Of a stretch of 7,938 bases of DNA, positions 5,408 through 7,938 are shown one piece after another; position 1 is the first letter of the stretch, and the number at the start of each line of letters is the position of its first letter. The DNA is from Arcobacter sp. UBA7394 (GTDB taxonomy: Bacteria; Campylobacterota; Campylobacteria; Campylobacterales; Arcobacteraceae), in contig DKNG01000239.1 of assembly GCA_002470185.1 (NCBI GenBank), forward strand, positions 1 to 7,938, in the 5' to 3' direction. Below the pieces are notes generated by a model, which worked only from the letters and a program-made list of their open reading frames with translations, was not told the DNA's origin and made no database searches. The translations under genes and the position numbers were made by a program.

Positions 5408-7465
5408 AAATAGAGACTTGAAGTTATTTAGAAGATCTTTTGCACCTTCATCGCCTAATTTATCTTTTAGTTTATCTCCAAGTTTTTTATTTATTTTATC
5501 ATTTATTTTATTCTTGAATAAATCTTTTGTATTTAGTTTGATTTTTGGACTTTTTGTATTTCCTTTAATATCAAAATCTAAATTTAGTTTTCTAATTTGT
5601 GCTTTTACATTAGCATCTACAAAAGTTTTTTCTAAATCAAGAATAGATTTCGTTACATCTATTTGAGTATTTTTACTTTTCATTTTTACTATTGTTTTTA
5701 AAACTAAGTTGTTAATATCACTATTAATATCAACCGTATCATAAATTTCACGTGTTAGGTTAAACTTAGCAAATTGATTAATTAAAGATGAAAAATCATT
5801 TTCTAAGAAATGTCCTTGGATAAGATTTCCTGTTAATTTACCTTTTTTTGATAAAAGATTATAATCAAGTTTTAGTTTTGATGTTGAATCAAATACTTCA
5901 GGATAATACATCATATGTGTTAATTGTTTTACTTGAACACCATTTACATTAGCATTAAAATTATCATCTTTTAATATAAAGTCTAAAGCTCCACCTAATA
6001 ACTTAGAATTACCAGTAACTAAAAGAGAATTTGCTGAAGATTTAATATCTCCATTTAAATCCATTTTACCTCTCATTTTTGTTTGAGTAAGATCATATAG
6101 TTTTGAAAGGTCACTTACTTTTACTAAATAATCACTATTTAATGTGGCAGTTTTAATATCAAATACTGCTTTATTTACATCAATATTTGCTAATGATGAA
6201 AGAATATTTGCTTTTGAAATAGCTTGCGTTTTAGCAAGTGTTGTATTGATATCACCTTTAAATGTAATAGTTTTTTTTAGTTTTTGTTTGAACTCTTTAT
6301 TTACTACTGAGTTTATAACTTTACCATTAGTGATTTTTGTTGTAATTAAACCATCAAGATTAGATACATCTGCACTTTTAATATTAGCATCTATATCTAT
6401 TTTTCCTGTTGCCATTTTTGCTTGGTTTACAAAATATAATAGTTTCTCAATTTTCGCATCTGAGATATTAGCTTTAATATATTCAGCTTTACCATTTGCA
6501 AGTTTGATACTATATTTACTTAAACTATCAAAAATATCAGTTGTACCATCTGCTTTGATAATTCCTTTGTTTATTACCACATCTCCTGATGTAGAAACAG
6601 AACCATTTAATTTTGTACCAATAATTGATTCTAATTTAGCTAAGTCTTGAACTTTTATTGAGTAATCAGAAGTGATTTTTCCACTTGGAAGTTCAACTAC
6701 ACTTTTTACTACATTAAGTGTTGCAAGAGAAGAGATAAAGTCAGTTTTAGAGGTAATTAAATTTTTTGATAAAACAGCATCTGTATTTGATTTGAACGTA
6801 ATTGGAACATTTATCTTTTGATTAAACTGCTTATTTGCAATCTCATTGATTACTTTTCCGTTTTTTATACTTGAAGTAATTGTTCCATCTAATTGTCCAA
6901 TTTTTGCATTTTTGATTTTAGCAACTATATTTAAATCACCTTTTACAAATTTAGCTTGATCTACTGTATATAATAGTTCATCAATTTTTGCATTCTTCAT
7001 TGTGAAGTCTATATTTGATGGTTCAAAGTTTTCTAAATTTACATAATATTTAGCCTCACCCTTTGCAATAGATGCAATACCATCAACAACAGCTTTAGAA
7101 GCATCACCTTTTAAAGTACCAGAAGTTGAAAAAGAACCATTTAGTTTTTGTTTGATTAGTGCTTGTAGTTTTGATAAGTCTTTAATATTAATATCATATT
7201 TTAAATCTACTTTTTTAGCAAGTAACTGTAAATCACCTGAGATATTGATAACTGAGTTATCACTAATAACAGCATCAAAGTTGATAGTATTAAATGTGAG
7301 TGTAAAATCATTTACTTTTAGTTTTACATCTTTTTGTTGTTCATTAACTGTATTTTCTATATAAGAAGCGACTATATTGTTTCCAGGCTTTGTGAATAAA
7401 ATCCCATAAACAGACCCTAAAACAAATAAAATGAAAAGTGTTAATCCTAGAAAAATCTTATTCAT
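5405..7465 (-). CDS. AsmA-like inner-membrane-anchored repeat protein
   Basis: A 686-residue protein with one N-terminal transmembrane anchor (about residues 4-24) followed by a long, probably periplasmic, beta-rich region. The C-terminal part contains FDIKGNTKSPKIKLN (631-645), resembling the G-T-x-x-x-P-x-I/V-x-L closing motif of AsmA/TamB-type proteins, then a lysine-rich helical tail (651-686) with KINDKINKKLGDKLKDKL. The middle carries a repeat of period 178 residues (see repeat entry). AsmA-clan proteins such as TamB, YhdP and YdbH form hydrophobic grooves thought to carry phospholipid from inner to outer membrane; a similar role is possible but is inferred from architecture, not strong sequence identity. 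The start has AAAGGA 6 nt upstream and a promoter of its own, and a hairpin closes the gene, so it appears monocistronic. It is not obviously part of the neighbouring iron operon. Confidence 0.75.
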   Translation of the reverse strand: MNKIFLGLTLFILFVLGSVYGILFTKPGNNIVASYIENTVNEQQKDVKLKVNDFTLTFNTINFDAVISDNSVINISGDLQLLAKKVDLKYDINIKDLSKLQALIKQKLNGSFSTSGTLKGDASKAVVDGIASIAKGEAKYYVNLENFEPSNIDFTMKNAKIDELLYTVDQAKFVKGDLNIVAKIKNAKIGQLDGTITSSIKNGKVINEIANKQFNQKINVPITFKSNTDAVLSKNLITSKTDFISSLATLNVVKSVVELPSGKITSDYSIKVQDLAKLESIIGTKLNGSVSTSGDVVINKGIIKADGTTDIFDSLSKYSIKLANGKAEYIKANISDAKIEKLLYFVNQAKMATGKIDIDANIKSADVSNLDGLITTKITNGKVINSVVNKEFKQKLKKTITFKGDINTTLAKTQAISKANILSSLANIDVNKAVFDIKTATLNSDYLVKVSDLSKLYDLTQTKMRGKMDLNGDIKSSANSLLVTGNSKLLGGALDFILKDDNFNANVNGVQVKQLTHMMYYPEVFDSTSKLKLDYNLLSKKGKLTGNLIQGHFLENDFSSLINQFAKFNLTREIYDTVDINSDINNLVLKTIVKMKSKNTQIDVTKSILDLEKTFVDANVKAQIRKLNLDFDIKGNTKSPKIKLNTKDLFKNKINDKINKKLGDKLKDKLGDEGAKDLLNNFKSLF
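5846..7201 (-). repeat. Internal protein-coding tandem repeat, two full units and one partial (period 178 codons)
   Basis: Three copies of a start block, KYDINIKDLSKLQALI.. (residue 89), DYSIKVQDLAKLESII.. (267) and DYLVKVSDLSKLYDLT.. (445), are each 178 residues apart. A second block, AKIDELLYTVDQAK (159) and AKIEKLLYFVNQAK (337), has the same spacing, as does NGKVINEIANKQF (202) with NGKVINSVVNKEF (380). The third unit is divergent and shorter. Exact spacing without indels points to duplication of a structural module. Confidence 0.85.
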
Positions 7466-7471
7466 GTGAAA

Positions 7472-7477
7472 TCCTTT
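7472..7477 (-). promoter_or_regulatory. Ribosome binding site of the AsmA-like gene
   Basis: AAAGGA on the minus strand, 6 nt before the ATG at 7463-7465; it supports the chosen start. Confidence 0.65.
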
Positions 7478-7493
7478 ATTTATAACTTGTTTT

Positions 7494-7522
7494 ATTATAA
7501 CAAAATAAAGAAATTATTTCAC
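7494..7522 (-). promoter_or_regulatory. Promoter of the AsmA-like gene
   Basis: On the minus strand a perfect TATAAT (-10) at 7494-7499 is preceded by TTTTGT and, with 17-bp spacing, by GTGAAA (4 of 6 matches to the -35 consensus). Transcription would begin about 20 bp before the start codon. A perfect -10 with a weak -35 is typical of sigma-70 promoters in Campylobacterota. Confidence 0.6.
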
Positions 7523-7533
7523 TTGAATAAATA

Positions 7534-7559
7534 AACTACATTTAGAAAAAAATGTAGTT
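7534..7559 (-). terminator. Hairpin terminator of the chemotaxis gene
   Basis: On the minus strand AACTACATTT and AAATGTAGTT form a perfect 10-bp stem with a 6-nt loop, followed by TATTTATTC. The stem begins within the TAA stop codon (7558-7560). It is AU-rich with a moderately T-rich tail, so termination is plausible. Confidence 0.65.
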
Positions 7560-7938
7560 ATTTTTGTTCTTTTTGGCTTGCATCTTCCACAATTTTTTGT
7601 GCAATTGTACTAGCTTCTTGAGCAATTATATTTGTATCTGCTGCAATACTTGCATTGTGTTGCGTTGCATCATCAATATGATTAATAGAATCATTTATTT
7701 GTTCTATTTTTTCTCTTTGAATATTACTATCTCTTGCAACTGAATCAATAAGTTTTGTAGTATCACTAATATTTTCATTTAATACTTCATAACCTTTAAT
7801 CATTTCATGGGCAATACTTTTTCCCATTTGTGTTTGAGATGTTGCAATTTCAACTAAATCTTTAATCTCTTTTGCAGCTTCTGCACTTCTTGCAGCTAGA
7901 TTTCTAACTTCCCCTGCTACAACTGCAAATCCTTTACC
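7558..7938 (-). CDS. Methyl-accepting chemotaxis protein, C-terminal signalling domain (5' end outside window)
   Basis: The reading frame is open to the window edge, giving the last 126 residues. It begins with GKGFAVVAGEVRNLAARSAEAAKEIKDL (given in two parts: GKGFAVVAGEVRNL and AARSAEAAKEIKDL), the descending part of the hairpin tip that contacts CheA and CheW and the most conserved segment of the family. The remainder is a long coiled coil with Ala/Ser/Glu/Gln-rich heptads of the adaptation region, ending in DASQKEQK. There is no NWETF-like receptor-tethering pentapeptide. An internal ATG at 7825-7827 is not the true start. The ligand-binding and membrane part lies outside, so the stimulus cannot be judged. 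It is cytoplasmic at this end and is separated from the next gene by a terminator and a promoter. Confidence 0.95.
   Translation of the reverse strand, partial: GKGFAVVAGEVRNLAARSAEAAKEIKDLVEIATSQTQMGKSIAHEMIKGYEVLNENISDTTKLIDSVARDSNIQREKIEQINDSINHIDDATQHNASIAADTNIIAQEASTIAQKIVEDASQKEQK

Noticed and set aside
5418..5666. Plus-strand open frame of 82 codons opposite the AsmA-like gene
   Set aside because: It is a shadow of the lysine-rich coding strand; composition is Phe/Ser/Leu-rich and there is no ribosome site or family motif.
6144..6650. Plus-strand open frame of 168 codons
   Set aside because: It lies fully antisense to the repeat region of the AsmA-like gene; the hydrophobic sequence is a by-product of the opposite strand.
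7152..7364. Plus-strand open frame of 70 codons
   Set aside because: Antisense shadow with no start signal.
7558..7827. A separate 89-residue protein starting at the ATG at 7825-7827
   Set aside because: The frame continues upstream to the window edge with the conserved chemotaxis signalling motif, so this is the tail of a larger protein.

Overview
The window looks like chromosomal DNA from a Campylobacterota (epsilonproteobacterial) species, most likely an Arcobacter-type genus. The base composition is very AT-rich, codons strongly prefer A/T in the third position, genes are tightly packed with ATGA and TAATG junctions, and the proteins have the character of that group. The genus is inferred; no marker gene is present. 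All real genes lie on the minus strand, so biological order runs from high to low coordinates. No mobile element, tRNA, rRNA or CRISPR array was seen.

Region 1 (7938 to about 7494): the 3' end of a methyl-accepting chemotaxis protein gene, a hairpin terminator that includes its stop codon, then a good promoter for the next gene.

Region 2 (7465 to 5379): one long gene for an inner-membrane-anchored AsmA-like protein. It carries an internal repeat with a period of exactly 178 residues. The gene ends in a hairpin with a UUCG loop.

Region 3 (5378 to 5207): a 172-bp control region with two Fur-box-like sites, one matching the 7-1-7 consensus at 14 of 15 positions.

Region 4 (5206 to 1, running off the window): a five-gene operon with no intergenic gaps larger than 3 bp. 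The order is an imelysin-family lipoprotein (IcmP/IrpA-like), a DUF1111 di-heme c-type oxidoreductase, a second smaller imelysin-like protein, a membrane fatty-acid-hydroxylase/sterol-desaturase family protein, and a di-heme cytochrome c peroxidase/MauG-like lipoprotein cut off by the window edge. The core of imelysin, DUF1111 di-heme protein and imelysin matches a known Fur-linked bacterial iron-acquisition cassette. The last two genes are an unusual extension. The likely picture is an iron-starvation-induced envelope system that combines metal-binding lipoproteins, periplasmic heme redox enzymes and a di-iron membrane oxygenase. The substrate is unknown.

The most interesting points are the tandem Fur sites, the unusual operon tail, a terminator-like hairpin buried in the signal-peptide codons of the di-heme gene, loss of the family histidine in the second imelysin, and the precise 178-residue repeat in the AsmA-like protein.
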